Assembly: GCA_029006795.1 (NCBI GenBank)
Contig: JAQXGQ010000138.1
Span: forward strand, 1 to 37,004
DNA: 37,004 bases
Source of the DNA: Clostridiales bacterium
Lineage (GTDB): Bacteria > Bacillota > Clostridia > Lachnospirales > Lachnospiraceae
Direction: 5' to 3'
A program made the translations under genes and the position numbers. Positions 8,217 to 17,612 of this stretch are shown here, piece after piece. The notes beneath the pieces are model-generated. The model was given only the letters and a program-made list of their open reading frames with translations. It ran no database searches and had not been told where the DNA came from. How positions within the stretch are numbered: the stretch's first letter is position 1; every line of letters starts with the position of its first letter.

Positions 8217-9824
8217 ATGAGATTATCAGAAGAAGGAATCAAGAAGCTGGACTGGAAAGAAAAAGGTTATGGCGTGCCGGAATATGACAGAGCTGCAGTA
8301 CGAAAACACACTGTAGAGGAACCATTTTGGATTCATTTTGGAGCTGGCAATATTTTTCGGGCATTTCAGGCAAATGTGGTACAAAATTTGTTGAATACAG
8401 GAAAATTAGATCGCGGACTTATTGTGGCAGAGGGTTATGACTATGAGATTATCGAGAAGATAAATCGCCCTCATGATGATCTTGGAATTGCAGTAACTTT
8501 AAAGGCAGACGGAAGTATTGAAAAAAATATTGTGGGCAGTGTGGTGGAATCTCTGTGTCTTGATAGTGATAATGCAAAAGAATATGCCAGACTGCGTGAA
8601 ATTTTTACAAAGAAATCTCTGCAGATGGCGACATTTACCATCACCGAGAAGGGATATAGTCTGGTGAACGGAAAAGGAGAGAGATTACAGATGGTGGAAG
8701 AGGACTTAAAAAACGGACCGAAAAAACCGGAAAGTTATATCGGAAAGGTTGCCTCTTTGCTGTATGAGCGTTACAGAAACGGCGAACTTCCTATTGCAAT
8801 GGTAAGCATGGACAACTGTTCACACAACGGGGATAAGCTGTACGATGCCATAGAGACATTTGCAAAAGGATGGCAGGAGAGAGGGTTAGTAGAGGGAGAT
8901 TTCCTGGGATATATACAAAATGGGGAAAAGGTAAGTTTCCCGTGGACCATGATTGACAAAATTACACCGAGACCAGATAAGAAGGTAGAGGAAATCCTTG
9001 TTGCAGATTGGGGGGAGGAACTGCATCCGGTTATTACCGGAAAAAATACATATGTGGCGCCTTTTGTCAATGCAGAGGAGTGTGAGTATCTGGTTATCGA
9101 AGATGATTTCCCGAACGGAAGGGAAGCATTAGAACAAGGAGGTTTTGTTTTTACGGATAGGGAGACAGTAGATAAAGTGGAAAAAATGAAAGTGTGCACC
9201 TGCCTGAATCCGCTGCATACGGCATTGGCTGTATTTGGCTGTTTGCTGGGATATGAATTGATTTCAGAGGAAATGAAAGATAAGGAGTTAAGCAGCCTTG
9301 TAAAAACGATAGGGTATAAAGAAGGACTGCCGGTTGTAGTTGACCCGAAGATACTGTCTCCGAAACAGTTTATTGATGAGGTGGTGAATAAGCGTATTCC
9401 GAATCCGTTTATGCCGGATACGCCACAGCGAATCGCCACTGACACTTCACAAAAACTAGCTATCCGTTTTGGGGAAACAATCAAAGCATATCAGAAATCA
9501 GAGGAACTTGATGTTACGCAGCTTGAGAAGATACCACTGGTATTTGCAGGCTGGCTTCGTTATCTGATGGGAATTGATGATCGGGGAGAAAAGTTTGAAT
9601 TAAGCCCGGATCCGCTACTTGCGGTGGTCTGTCCAGTGATGGAAAAAATCCCCTTTGAAGAAACAAAAAACATCTCTGCTGTAAAGGAGATACTTTCTAA
9701 TGAAGACATTTTTGGTGTGAATTTGTATGAAGCCGGATTGGGTGAAACTGTGGAGAATTATTTTAGAGAAATGAATGCCGGGATAGGTGCAATTCGTAAG
9801 ACGTTGGAAAAATACTGCAATTAG
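8217..9824 (+). CDS. uxuB: Fructuronate reductase / mannitol dehydrogenase family
   Basis: It probably reduces D-fructuronate to D-mannonate with NADH, feeding UxuA next door. The N-terminal Rossmann part carries FWIHFGAGNIFRAFQANVV, a hallmark of the mannitol dehydrogenase family. The C-terminal domain has the catalytic block KVCTCLNPLHTALAVFG, and MDNCSHNGDKL lies between. The frame extends to an ATG at 8157 with no ribosome binding site. The ATG at 8217 has TGAGG 6 bases before it and gives MRLSEEGIKKLDW, a usual family start; the product is then 535 residues. Other family members act on tagaturonate or mannitol, but adjacency to uxuA favours fructuronate. It appears intact. Confidence 0.92.
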   Translation: MRLSEEGIKKLDWKEKGYGVPEYDRAAVRKHTVEEPFWIHFGAGNIFRAFQANVVQNLLNTGKLDRGLIVAEGYDYEIIEKINRPHDDLGIAVTLKADGSIEKNIVGSVVESLCLDSDNAKEYARLREIFTKKSLQMATFTITEKGYSLVNGKGERLQMVEEDLKNGPKKPESYIGKVASLLYERYRNGELPIAMVSMDNCSHNGDKLYDAIETFAKGWQERGLVEGDFLGYIQNGEKVSFPWTMIDKITPRPDKKVEEILVADWGEELHPVITGKNTYVAPFVNAEECEYLVIEDDFPNGREALEQGGFVFTDRETVDKVEKMKVCTCLNPLHTALAVFGCLLGYELISEEMKDKELSSLVKTIGYKEGLPVVVDPKILSPKQFIDEVVNKRIPNPFMPDTPQRIATDTSQKLAIRFGETIKAYQKSEELDVTQLEKIPLVFAGWLRYLMGIDDRGEKFELSPDPLLAVVCPVMEKIPFEETKNISAVKEILSNEDIFGVNLYEAGLGETVENYFREMNAGIGAIRKTLEKYCN

Positions 9825-9873
9825 AGGATAATGATAGGATAACGAAATAAAACTCGGTAATGGAGATTTAGAA

Positions 9874-11048
9874 ATGGATTTTTTGAAGGAAAGAGATAAG
9901 AAATTACAGTTTTTTGTAGTTATGGAGTATTTCTGATTAATGGTATGTTGGCATTATCTATTGGCTCACTGCTTCCGTTTATCCGGGATGCAAGAGGATT
10001 AGATTACGCATTTTGTGGACTTATTGTGAGTTTGCATTCTGTGGGTAACTTAATTTCAAGCTTTGCAGCAGGAATGTTACCGGTGTTTGTGGGAAGAAAA
10101 AAGAGCATTCTTCTGTTCAATGCTTTTTTTACAATCTCTTATCTTCTGATTATTTTTGGGAATAATAATTTGTGTATTGCATTTGCGTTTTTTATGACAG
10201 GACTTGCCAGAGGCGCTACCAGTAATTTTTGTAATACAACCATTAATAGTTTAGCACCGGGAAAAGCATGGATTATCAATGGACTGCATGCCATGTTTTC
10301 TATAGGAGCGTTCACGTTTCCGATATTGTTGACTGTACTCACGGCAGCAGAGCCTGCTCAATGGATTTATGCCTGCTATTTTATGCTGGCAATGGGGATT
10401 TTGAGCTGGATACTGTACTATATGATTCCCATAGAAAATGCCAAAATAGAGAGACAGGAGAAAGGAAGTAATTTTGATTTCTTTAAAGAGCCATTGTTCT
10501 ATCTTTGTACCATGACATTGTTCTTCTATCTCTGTGCAGAACAGGGAGTCATTGGCTGGATGATTACATACTTCAAGGATACAGGACTTCTTAATGCGTC
10601 CCTTTCTCAGATTACGGCAAGTGTGCTGTGGATTATGATACTGGCAGGCCGGTTGACGACGGCATGGTTATCCACAAAAATGCAAAAGGGGCGTTTGCTT
10701 CTTGTGATGGGAGTGGGAATTGTGATTTTCTTCTTCTTGTTGTTGTTTAGCAGAAGTACACCGTGGATTGCGTTTGGCATCATGGGGTTTGGCTACAGTA
10801 TGGCAGGAATTTATCCGACTACCGTGTCGTTTTCGGGGAATCTTATTCAAAAGTATCCGGTTGCCTGGAGTTTTATTTTAACGCTGGCAAGTATTGGTTC
10901 TATTGTGATGCCGTCAGTGATAGGAAGGATTGCGGAGAACGCTGGGATTTTCTATGGCATGAGTTCTATTGTAGCAGTAGTGTTCATTGATATGGGATGT
11001 ATTATCAGTCTGGTAGCATATGTGCGCAGACATCATGTAGAAGAATAG
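9874..11048 (+). pseudogene. MFS transporter with N-terminal frameshift
   Basis: This is a 12-helix-type major facilitator, probably for a hexuronate or related sugar given its place after uxuB. A good start exists at 9874 (MDFLKERDKKLQFF, with GGAGA upstream), but that frame stops at 9934-9936. The rest of the protein (YGVFLINGMLALSIGSLLPF...) continues in another frame from 9921. One missing base between about 9910 and 9921, near a run of six T's (9910-9915), would explain it. The in-frame ATG at 9945 has no ribosome binding site and would lose part of the first helix. The remainder is clean and includes the loop 2-3 segment GRKKS. It could be a real lesion, slippage at the T run, or a sequencing error. 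Confidence 0.7.
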
Positions 11049-11067
11049 GGAAGGAAGGGATATTGGT

Positions 11068-11409
11068 ATGAAAACAGAAAAAAATCAAATCTGGAATTTT
11101 AATAAGGATATTGAACTTGAAAATTGTGCAGAGGGTGTGAACCGTAAGATTCTTGCGTATGCAGACGAATTAATGTGCGTGGAAAACCATTTTGAGAAAG
11201 GAGCAATTGGTGCGTTGCACCATCATCCTCATACGCAGATTACTTATGTGGTATCCGGACAGTTTGAATTTGAGATTAATGGGGAGAAAAAAGTGGTGAA
11301 CCCTGGGGATGCCCTGTTAAAAAGAGATTCGATAGAGCATGGATGCGTTTGCTTAGAGGAAGGGATTCTGTTAGATATTTTTACACCGATGCGGGATGAA
11401 TTTGTTTAA
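11068..11409 (+). CDS. kdgF: Cupin-domain protein, likely KdgF (unsaturated uronate linearisation)
   Basis: This 113-residue single-cupin protein has the metal-binding motif HHHPHTQITYVVSGQFEFEI (about 51-70) and the second cupin motif PGDALLKRDSIEHGCVC (about 81-97). The pattern of RKILAYADELM, then HPHTQITYVVSG, then EHGCVC, then DIFTPMRDEF is what I recall for KdgF, which converts 4,5-unsaturated uronate monomers to the open-chain keto form in pectin and alginate breakdown. Its position at the end of the uxu locus fits. A GGAAGG site precedes the ATG, and it follows the MFS gene by 19 bases. A generic cupin remains possible. Confidence 0.75.
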   Translation: MKTEKNQIWNFNKDIELENCAEGVNRKILAYADELMCVENHFEKGAIGALHHHPHTQITYVVSGQFEFEINGEKKVVNPGDALLKRDSIEHGCVCLEEGILLDIFTPMRDEFV

Positions 11410-11453
11410 AAAGAATAGTTTTCTAAACAATACATAAAATAAATCAAAAATCC

Positions 11454-11482
11454 TTGCGGTACCATTTTCACTATGATATGAT
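11454..11482 (+). promoter_or_regulatory. Promoter of the flavodiiron operon
   Basis: TTGCGG (11454-11459), a 17-base spacer and TATGAT (11477-11482) lie about 40 bases before the ATG at 11521. No clear operator was recognised around it. Confidence 0.6.
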
Positions 11483-11520
11483 TCGGGCAAATAAAAATGA
11501 AAAACGGAGGAAGCAAAACG

Positions 11521-12720
11521 ATGTATCAGGTAAGAAATGTGACAGACGAAATTTTATGGATTGGTGCCAGCGACAGACGATTGGCTCTTTTTGAGAACAT
11601 TTTTCCAATACCACGAGGAGTTTCCTATAACTCTTATGTATTGTTAGATGAGAAGACCGTGTTGCTCGACACAGTAGATGCGTCCGTTAGCGGACAGTTT
11701 TTTGAAAATTTAGAGTATGCTTTAGGTGACAGAAACTTAGATTATCTGGTGGTTAACCACATGGAGCCGGATCACTGTGCCATGATTGGTGACATTGTCC
11801 ACAGATATCCAGAGGTAAAAGTAGTAGGGAATGCCAAAACCTTTGGGATGATGAAACAGTTTTTTGGTACAGATTTTGCAGAGAGAGCGATTACAGTAAA
11901 AGAGGGAGATACCTTAGAGACAGGAAGTCATACCCTGCATTTTGTGATGGCACCGATGGTGCACTGGCCGGAAGCAATGGTGACTTACGATGCGAAAGAC
12001 AAGGTGCTGTTTTCTGCCGATGGGTTTGGATCCTTTGGAGCATTAAATGGAAATATTTTTGCGGATGAAGTGGATTTTGATCGTGACTGGTTAGATGATG
12101 CAAGACGTTATTACACAAACATTGTGGGAAAATATGGCGCATCCGTACAGGCATTATTAAAGAAAGCAGCAGGACTTGATATTGCTGTAATTTGTCCGTT
12201 ACATGGTCCAATCTGGCGTGAGAATTTAGGTTATATTCTGGAAAAATACCAGAAGTGGAGCACCTATGAGGCAGAGGATAAAGCGGTTGTGATTATGTAT
12301 GCCTCCATGTATGGCGATACCGCTTCTGCAGCAGATGCCCTTGCCGGAGCGTTAGCAGAACGGGGATTGAAAAAAATTGCTGTCTATGATGTTTCGAATA
12401 CCCATGTGTCGGAATTAATCAGTGAGATTTTCCGTGCGAGCCATCTGGTATTCGCAGCCCCGACCTATAACGGAGGAATTTATCCGGTAATGGAAAATCT
12501 TCTCAATGATATGAAGGCTTTAGCAGTACAGAAAAAAACAGTGGCTTTGATGGAAAACGGAACATGGGCAGCTATGACTGCAAAACAGATGCGGGAAAAA
12601 TTAGCGGAACTTAAGGATGTGACGGTATTAGATACCCAGATAACCATCAAATCAGCAATGCTTGCAGACCAGAAAAAAGAGTTAGATGAATTAGCGGATG
12701 CGATTATGGAAACAATATAA
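11521..12720 (+). CDS. fprA: A-type flavodiiron protein (FprA)
   Basis: Flavodiiron proteins reduce oxygen to water or nitric oxide to N2O in anaerobes. The 399-residue product has a lactamase-fold diiron domain with ligands in H80-x-E-x-D-H85 (NHMEPDH), H148 (MVHWPEAM), D167 (FSADGFG) and H228 (CPLHGP). A flavodoxin domain follows from about 255 (VVIMYASMYGDTASAAD) with a second FMN-binding stretch FAAPTYNGGIYP. No rubredoxin domain is attached, so it is class A and needs an external rubredoxin or similar donor. The frame opens at 11497, but GGAGG lies 10 bases before the ATG at 11521, and MYQVRNVTDEILWIG is a typical start. The sulfite/nitrite reductase follows after 26 bases, so the two are probably co-transcribed. 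Confidence 0.95.
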   Translation: MYQVRNVTDEILWIGASDRRLALFENIFPIPRGVSYNSYVLLDEKTVLLDTVDASVSGQFFENLEYALGDRNLDYLVVNHMEPDHCAMIGDIVHRYPEVKVVGNAKTFGMMKQFFGTDFAERAITVKEGDTLETGSHTLHFVMAPMVHWPEAMVTYDAKDKVLFSADGFGSFGALNGNIFADEVDFDRDWLDDARRYYTNIVGKYGASVQALLKKAAGLDIAVICPLHGPIWRENLGYILEKYQKWSTYEAEDKAVVIMYASMYGDTASAADALAGALAERGLKKIAVYDVSNTHVSELISEIFRASHLVFAAPTYNGGIYPVMENLLNDMKALAVQKKTVALMENGTWAAMTAKQMREKLAELKDVTVLDTQITIKSAMLADQKKELDELADAIMETI

Positions 12721-12746
12721 AAAAAGAAAGTAAATGGAGGTATGGC

Positions 12747-14285
12747 ATGGAGAAGCTGTTAAAAGAGTTCAAAGAGGATTTGGCAGAATTTCATGGGATG
12801 ACAGAAAAATTTTATGCAAAGGAAGTCAATATCAAGGACTACAAGGGCTTTTCCGGTGGTTTTGGAAGCTATGCCCAGAAAGGCGGTACGGCTAGTATGT
12901 TGCGCCTTCGCCTTCCGGGAGGAAGGCTGCCAAAGGAAAGACTGAAATTTATAGCGGATGTCATAGAGGAACATCAGATTACAAAGGTGCACTTTACTAC
13001 CTGTCAGACGGTACAACTTCACAATTTAAGTCCGGCATCAGTCTGTGATATTATGGAAAAGGCATTTAAAGTTGGCATTATCACCAGAGGAGGCGGTGGG
13101 GATTTCCCGAGAAATGTTATGGTATCCCCTCTTTCCGGGGTGGAGCAGGGAGAATACTTTGATGTACTTCCCTATGCAGAGGCGGTGTCTGATTATCTGT
13201 TAGGTTTTATCAAAACCGTGAAAATGCCAAGAAAATTAAAAGTAGGATTTTCTAATTCACCGGCAAATACGACCCATGCTACCTTTCGTGATTTAGGTTT
13301 TGTGGCAAGGGAGGATGGCTATTTTGATGTTTACAGTGCAGGCGGACTTGGTAATAACCCACGTCTTGGTGTTCTGATGGTAGAAAAAGTAGAGCCTTCC
13401 GAGATTCTTTATTATGTAAAGGCGATGGTACAGACCTTTATTGCACATGGAAACTATGAAAACCGTGGAAAGGCAAGAACCCGTTATATGCAGGAAACGT
13501 TGGGCATAGAGGGTTATCGCAGTGCCTATTTAGAACAGTTGGCACAGGTGAAAGATGCAGAAGACTTACATCTTTCGGTAAAGGAGCATCCGATTACAAA
13601 GAAGGAGAATGGTGTGAGGGTGAGCCACCCTCGTGTCATTGCCCAGAAACAGACAGGTCTTTATGCGGTGGCATATCATCCTATCGGAGGTGTACCGACT
13701 CCCTCTAAATTTGCAGAGCTATACAATGTCATCAAAGATATGGAAGATGTGGAATTAAGGATTGCCCCGGATGAGACGGTTTACATCATTAACTTAAACG
13801 GGACAGAAGCGGAAAAAGTGCTTGCGGCAACAGAGGATGGAGCTGCAAATCTCTTTGAAACCTCTGTTTCCTGCATTGGAAGTACTATCTGTCAGATTGG
13901 ACTGCGGGATTCTCAAGGGTTGCTTGCAGCGATTGTAGAAGCGGTGAGAAAAGAGAATTTTGCAGATGGCATTCTGCCGCAGATTCATATTTCCGGTTGT
14001 ATCTCCTCCTGTGGAACTCATCAGATTGGAACCCTCGGTTTCCACGGAGGCGTGAAGAGAATCAATGATGTCACGGAGCCGACATTTACGTTTCACGTAA
14101 ACGGCTGTGACAGGGAAGGACAGGAACGGTTTGGCGAGCAGTGGGGTATGATGTTGGAAAGAGAGATTCCTTCCTTTTTCGTGGATTTAGGACGTGCGGT
14201 AGAGGCAGAGCATACCACCTTTGCAGAGTGGTTTGAAAAAGACCCGGAAGCATTGCGAAAGATTGCAGAGAAATATTTGGTATAG
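12747..14285 (+). CDS. Siroheme nitrite/sulfite reductase
   Basis: This 512-residue member of the nitrite/sulfite reductase family carries out six-electron reduction of nitrite to ammonia or sulfite to sulfide. The siroheme-[4Fe-4S] ligands are visible as C376-x5-C382 (SCIGSTICQIG) and C418-x3-C422 (SGCISSCGTHQIG). The two ferredoxin-like half-domains are recognisable (SMLRLRLPGGRLP and KQTGLYAVAYHPIGGV). It is a single-subunit form without flavin or ferredoxin domains, so electrons must come from a ferredoxin or rubredoxin. A GGAGGT site precedes the ATG. Pairing with a flavodiiron protein suggests handling of nitrite/NO or of sulfite in an anaerobe; the substrate cannot be decided from sequence. 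A terminator follows. Confidence 0.9.
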   Translation: MEKLLKEFKEDLAEFHGMTEKFYAKEVNIKDYKGFSGGFGSYAQKGGTASMLRLRLPGGRLPKERLKFIADVIEEHQITKVHFTTCQTVQLHNLSPASVCDIMEKAFKVGIITRGGGGDFPRNVMVSPLSGVEQGEYFDVLPYAEAVSDYLLGFIKTVKMPRKLKVGFSNSPANTTHATFRDLGFVAREDGYFDVYSAGGLGNNPRLGVLMVEKVEPSEILYYVKAMVQTFIAHGNYENRGKARTRYMQETLGIEGYRSAYLEQLAQVKDAEDLHLSVKEHPITKKENGVRVSHPRVIAQKQTGLYAVAYHPIGGVPTPSKFAELYNVIKDMEDVELRIAPDETVYIINLNGTEAEKVLAATEDGAANLFETSVSCIGSTICQIGLRDSQGLLAAIVEAVRKENFADGILPQIHISGCISSCGTHQIGTLGFHGGVKRINDVTEPTFTFHVNGCDREGQERFGEQWGMMLEREIPSFFVDLGRAVEAEHTTFAEWFEKDPEALRKIAEKYLV

Positions 14286-14320
14286 CTCATAGTTTATTCC
14301 ATTTCTTTTTTACAGGAGAA

Positions 14321-14359
14321 ACAGACACCAATCATTCGACTGGTGTCTGTAATTTTTTT
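14321..14359 (+). terminator. Rho-independent terminator after the nitrite/sulfite reductase gene
   Basis: ACAGACACCA (14321-14330) pairs with TGGTGTCTGT (14341-14350), and the stem may continue with flanking G-C pairs. A run of T's follows at 14353-14359. Confidence 0.88.
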
Positions 14360-14441
14360 CTGTAATATCAATTTAATAAATTTTTCCCTCTATACATTTG
14401 AAAAATATGTGGTATACTAAGAGGAAAAGAATATATGTTCG

Positions 14442-14455
14442 CAAACACGTATTCG
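14442..14455 (+). promoter_or_regulatory. LexA (DinR) SOS box upstream of uvrB
   Basis: CAAACACGTATTCG, read on the other strand as CGAATACGTGTTTG, matches the Firmicute SOS box CGAACRNRYGTTYG at 13 of 14 positions. It ends 19 bases before the uvrB start, where a bound repressor could block transcription. uvrB is a known SOS gene in B. subtilis. The uvrB -35/-10 elements are not clear; TATACT at 14414-14419 may be the -10. Confidence 0.8.
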
Positions 14456-14474
14456 AAGTGAGGAGATTTTCTCT

Positions 14475-16457
14475 ATGGATAAATTTATTTTGCATTCCCC
14501 ATATCAGCCTACCGGGGACCAGCCGCAGGCGATAGAAGCCCTTGTGAAGGGATTTGAAGAAGGCAATCAGTTTCAGACTTTATTGGGTGTTACCGGTTCC
14601 GGTAAGACATTTACTATGGCAAATGTGATTGCAAGGCTGAATAAACCGACACTGATTATTTCACACAACAAGACACTGGCAGCACAGCTTTACGGGGAGT
14701 TCAAGGAGTTTTTCCCCGAAAATGCAGTGGAGTACTTTGTGTCCTATTATGATTATTATCAGCCAGAGGCCTATGTGCCCCAGACCGATACCTATATTGC
14801 AAAGGATTCGGCAATCAACGAGGAGATCGATAAGCTGCGGCTTTCCGCTACAGCTGCTTTGGTGGAGCGGAAAGATGTGATAGTGATAGCTTCCGTTTCC
14901 TGTATCTATGGTTTAGGAAGCCCGGAGGATTACCTGAATATGATGGTATCCTTGCGTCCAGGTATGGAAAAAGACCGGGATGAGGTAATCCGTTCACTGG
15001 TGGATATCCAGTATACCCGCAATGACATGGATTTTCAGCGCGGTACTTTCCGGGTGAGAGGGGATACTTTGGAGATATTTCCTGCCAACTTTGGGGAGAC
15101 GGCAGTGCGGGTAGAATTTTTCGGAGACGAAATAGACCGTATTACGGAGATTGATGTGCTTACTGGAGAAATAAAATGCCGGCTTGAGCACTTTGCAGTG
15201 TTTCCGGCATCCCACTATGTTGTCCCGCAGGAAAAGATTTTAAAAGCCTGTGAAGATATTGAAGCAGAGCTAGAGGAGCGTGTGAAATTTTTTAAGGGCG
15301 AAGATAAATTGTTAGAGGCACAGCGTATTGCAGAGCGTACCAATTTTGATATTGAGATGCTAAAGGAAACCGGATTTTGCAGTGGCATTGAGAATTATTC
15401 CAGACATTTAGCAGGACTTCCGGCAGGAGCCACCCCCCACACGCTGATGGACTATTTTAAGGATGATTTTTTGATTATTGTGGATGAGTCGCATATCACG
15501 ATTCCACAGATTGGCGGTATGTATGCTGGTGACCAGTCACGAAAGACCACGCTGGTGGATTATGGCTTCCGTCTGCCCTCTGCGAAAGACAACCGTCCTT
15601 TGAATTTTGAGGAATTTGAGAGTAAGATAGACCAGATGCTGTTTGTCTCTGCAACACCGAATGTATATGAGAGTGAACATGAATTGCTGCGGACAGAACA
15701 GATTATTCGTCCGACTGGACTGTTAGATCCGGAGGTTGAGGTGCGCCCTGTAGAGGGTCAAATTGATGATCTAATCGGTGAAGTCAATAAGGAAACGGCA
15801 AAGCATAATAAAGTCCTGATTACAACCCTGACGAAAAAGATGGCAGAGGATTTGACCGATTATATGCGGGAAATCGGCATCCGGGTCAAATATCTTCATT
15901 CGGATATTGATACTTTAGAGAGGGCAGAGATTATCCGGGATTTGCGTCTGGATGTTTTTGATGTGTTGGTGGGTATCAACCTGCTTCGAGAGGGACTGGA
16001 TATCCCGGAGATTACTCTGGTAGCAATTTTAGATGCGGACAAAGAAGGTTTTTTACGTTCTGAGACATCTTTGATACAGACCATTGGACGTGCCGCCCGA
16101 AACAGCGAAGGGCACGTCATTATGTATGCGGATAATATTACGGATTCCATGCGGGTAGCAATGGAAGAGACGGAACGCCGCCGGAAAATCCAGCAGGCAT
16201 ATAATGAAGAACACGGCATCACACCGACTACAATACAGAAGTCGGTACGGGAATTAATCAGCGTATCTAAAAAGATTGCCAAAGAAGAAATGAACTTCAA
16301 GAAAGATCCGGAGTCCATGAACAAGGCGGAACTCGAAAAATTGATTGCCGATATTCAAAAGAAGATGCAGAAAGCGGCGGCAGATTTGAATTTCGAGGCG
16401 GCGGCAGAATACAGAGACAAGATGATAGAATTGAAAAATATGCTGCGTGATTTGTAA
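14475..16457 (+). CDS. uvrB: Excinuclease ABC subunit B
   Basis: UvrB verifies damage in nucleotide excision repair, receiving DNA from UvrA and recruiting UvrC. The 660-residue protein has Walker [15 protein letters not shown] near 40 and the DNA-gripping beta-hairpin region [20 protein letters not shown] near 92-111. It also has [17 protein letters not shown] near 336, ATPNVYE, the helicase motif [18 protein letters not shown] near 540, and a C-terminal UVR motif ([21 protein letters not shown]) that contacts UvrC. GAGGAG sits 9 bases before the ATG. A LexA box lies just upstream. uvrA is next but one, separated by an acyltransferase gene. It looks intact. Confidence 0.98.
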   Translation: MDKFILHSPYQPTGDQPQAIEALVKGFEEGNQFQTLLGVTGSGKTFTMANVIARLNKPTLIISHNKTLAAQLYGEFKEFFPENAVEYFVSYYDYYQPEAYVPQTDTYIAKDSAINEEIDKLRLSATAALVERKDVIVIASVSCIYGLGSPEDYLNMMVSLRPGMEKDRDEVIRSLVDIQYTRNDMDFQRGTFRVRGDTLEIFPANFGETAVRVEFFGDEIDRITEIDVLTGEIKCRLEHFAVFPASHYVVPQEKILKACEDIEAELEERVKFFKGEDKLLEAQRIAERTNFDIEMLKETGFCSGIENYSRHLAGLPAGATPHTLMDYFKDDFLIIVDESHITIPQIGGMYAGDQSRKTTLVDYGFRLPSAKDNRPLNFEEFESKIDQMLFVSATPNVYESEHELLRTEQIIRPTGLLDPEVEVRPVEGQIDDLIGEVNKETAKHNKVLITTLTKKMAEDLTDYMREIGIRVKYLHSDIDTLERAEIIRDLRLDVFDVLVGINLLREGLDIPEITLVAILDADKEGFLRSETSLIQTIGRAARNSEGHVIMYADNITDSMRVAMEETERRRKIQQAYNEEHGITPTTIQKSVRELISVSKKIAKEEMNFKKDPESMNKAELEKLIADIQKKMQKAAADLNFEAAAEYRDKMIELKNMLRDL

Positions 16458-16532
16458 AAAACGTAATAAACATGATGAGGAGAAACTTCGGAGAGTTTTA
16501 TCAGGAGCAAATAAGAACCGAAGAAAAAAGTT

Positions 16533-17612
16533 ATGAAAGAGAATGAAAATACAATTTTAAAACTTGTCTGCAAATGGCGGACAGAACTGATGGGAATCGC
16601 AATTCTGTGGGTGGTATTGTTTCATGCGGGATTTCAACTCCGGGGAGCGTTAGATACGATACAGGCGATTGGATATGGAGGAGTGGATATCTTCTTTCTG
16701 CTTTCCGGAATTGGTCTATACTATTCTTTGCAGAAATCAGAAGATATGATACCATTTTATAAGAGAAGGGCAAGAAGGCTTTTTCCATCCTATCTTCCGT
16801 TCATATTTGTCTGGTGTATCTATATGCTGCATGGTTCGGAATGGAGTGCAGATACTATGGCAAGAATTGTGGCGGGAAATTTCTTTATGACAGGATGGAT
16901 TGCGGATATCGGAGTGCAGTTCAACTGGTATGTGCAGGTGATTTTCTGGGTATATCTGCTGACACCATTGTTTTATAAAGTAATTACTGCAACTTCAAAG
17001 CGGTGGCAGAGGATAGCGTTACTATTTTGGTCATTGCTTTTAGGAATTGCGTTCTGGTATGATGATAATCATTTGATGGGAGTGTCAAGACTTCCTATTT
17101 TTCTGGTGGGAATGATGTGGGCACATGAGTGTACGCTCAAATCAAGACAAGAAGCAGTGACGGAGAAAACAACAAAAAGAAAGTTTTGGCAGAAGGGAGG
17201 CATACTGATTTTCCTGTTTCTCATAGGAATGGGAATTTTGCTTTCCTGTTATTATAGTTTGCAGAAGGAAACGATGTGGGGCTTTGGACTCTGGTGGTAT
17301 CCGTTCCTTCTGATTGCGCCGGGCATGTGCTTTTTACTCTGTCTGCTTTTTGAGGAAATAGAGCAGATAAAGGGTGTCAAACGATTGCTAAAGCCATTGC
17401 GGCTGATAGGAAAGGCTTCTTTTGAAATTTATTTAATTCATCTGGCAGCATTTGAAATTGTTCCGCAATATATCTGGGTGACGTTAAACAAGCGCTGGTT
17501 AGTGCTGGTAATTGCTTCCATTCTGGTGGGTATTGCATATCATCTGTTGGTGGAAGGTGTTCAGAAAATAGTAGAAAATCATAATAAGAAGGTACAAAAT
17601 GAAAGACAGTAA
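16533..17612 (+). CDS. Membrane acyltransferase, acyltransferase-3 family
   Basis: This 359-residue multi-spanning protein is of the OafA/WecH type that O-acetylates surface glycans. The N-terminus has [19 protein letters not shown] with the conserved His after the first helix, then [20 protein letters not shown] and [16 protein letters not shown], all family hallmarks. About ten hydrophobic helices follow, and no SGNH extension is present. The start follows AAGAAAAAAG, a weak site. It lies 75 bases after uvrB and overlaps uvrA by 14 bases, so it is translated from the repair transcript, an unexpected place. The acceptor glycan is unknown; rhamnose and glucose transfer genes lie 16 kb away. 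Confidence 0.88.
   Translation: MKENENTILKLVCKWRTELMGIAILWVVLFHAGFQLRGALDTIQAIGYGGVDIFFLLSGIGLYYSLQKSEDMIPFYKRRARRLFPSYLPFIFVWCIYMLHGSEWSADTMARIVAGNFFMTGWIADIGVQFNWYVQVIFWVYLLTPLFYKVITATSKRWQRIALLFWSLLLGIAFWYDDNHLMGVSRLPIFLVGMMWAHECTLKSRQEAVTEKTTKRKFWQKGGILIFLFLIGMGILLSCYYSLQKETMWGFGLWWYPFLLIAPGMCFLLCLLFEEIEQIKGVKRLLKPLRLIGKASFEIYLIHLAAFEIVPQYIWVTLNKRWLVLVIASILVGIAYHLLVEGVQKIVENHNKKVQNERQ

Noticed and set aside
8771-9484. 237-codon open frame on the minus strand inside uxuB
   Set aside because: It lies wholly opposite a well-conserved dehydrogenase, is Ser/Pro-rich with no recognisable domain, and is a shadow of the coding frame.
15896-16324. 142-codon minus-strand frame inside uvrB
   Set aside because: It is a shadow of the conserved helicase region.
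16533-17612. The acyltransferase gene as part of a mobile element
   Set aside because: No transposase, terminal repeats or target duplication were seen, and its overlap with uvrA suggests stable co-translation.
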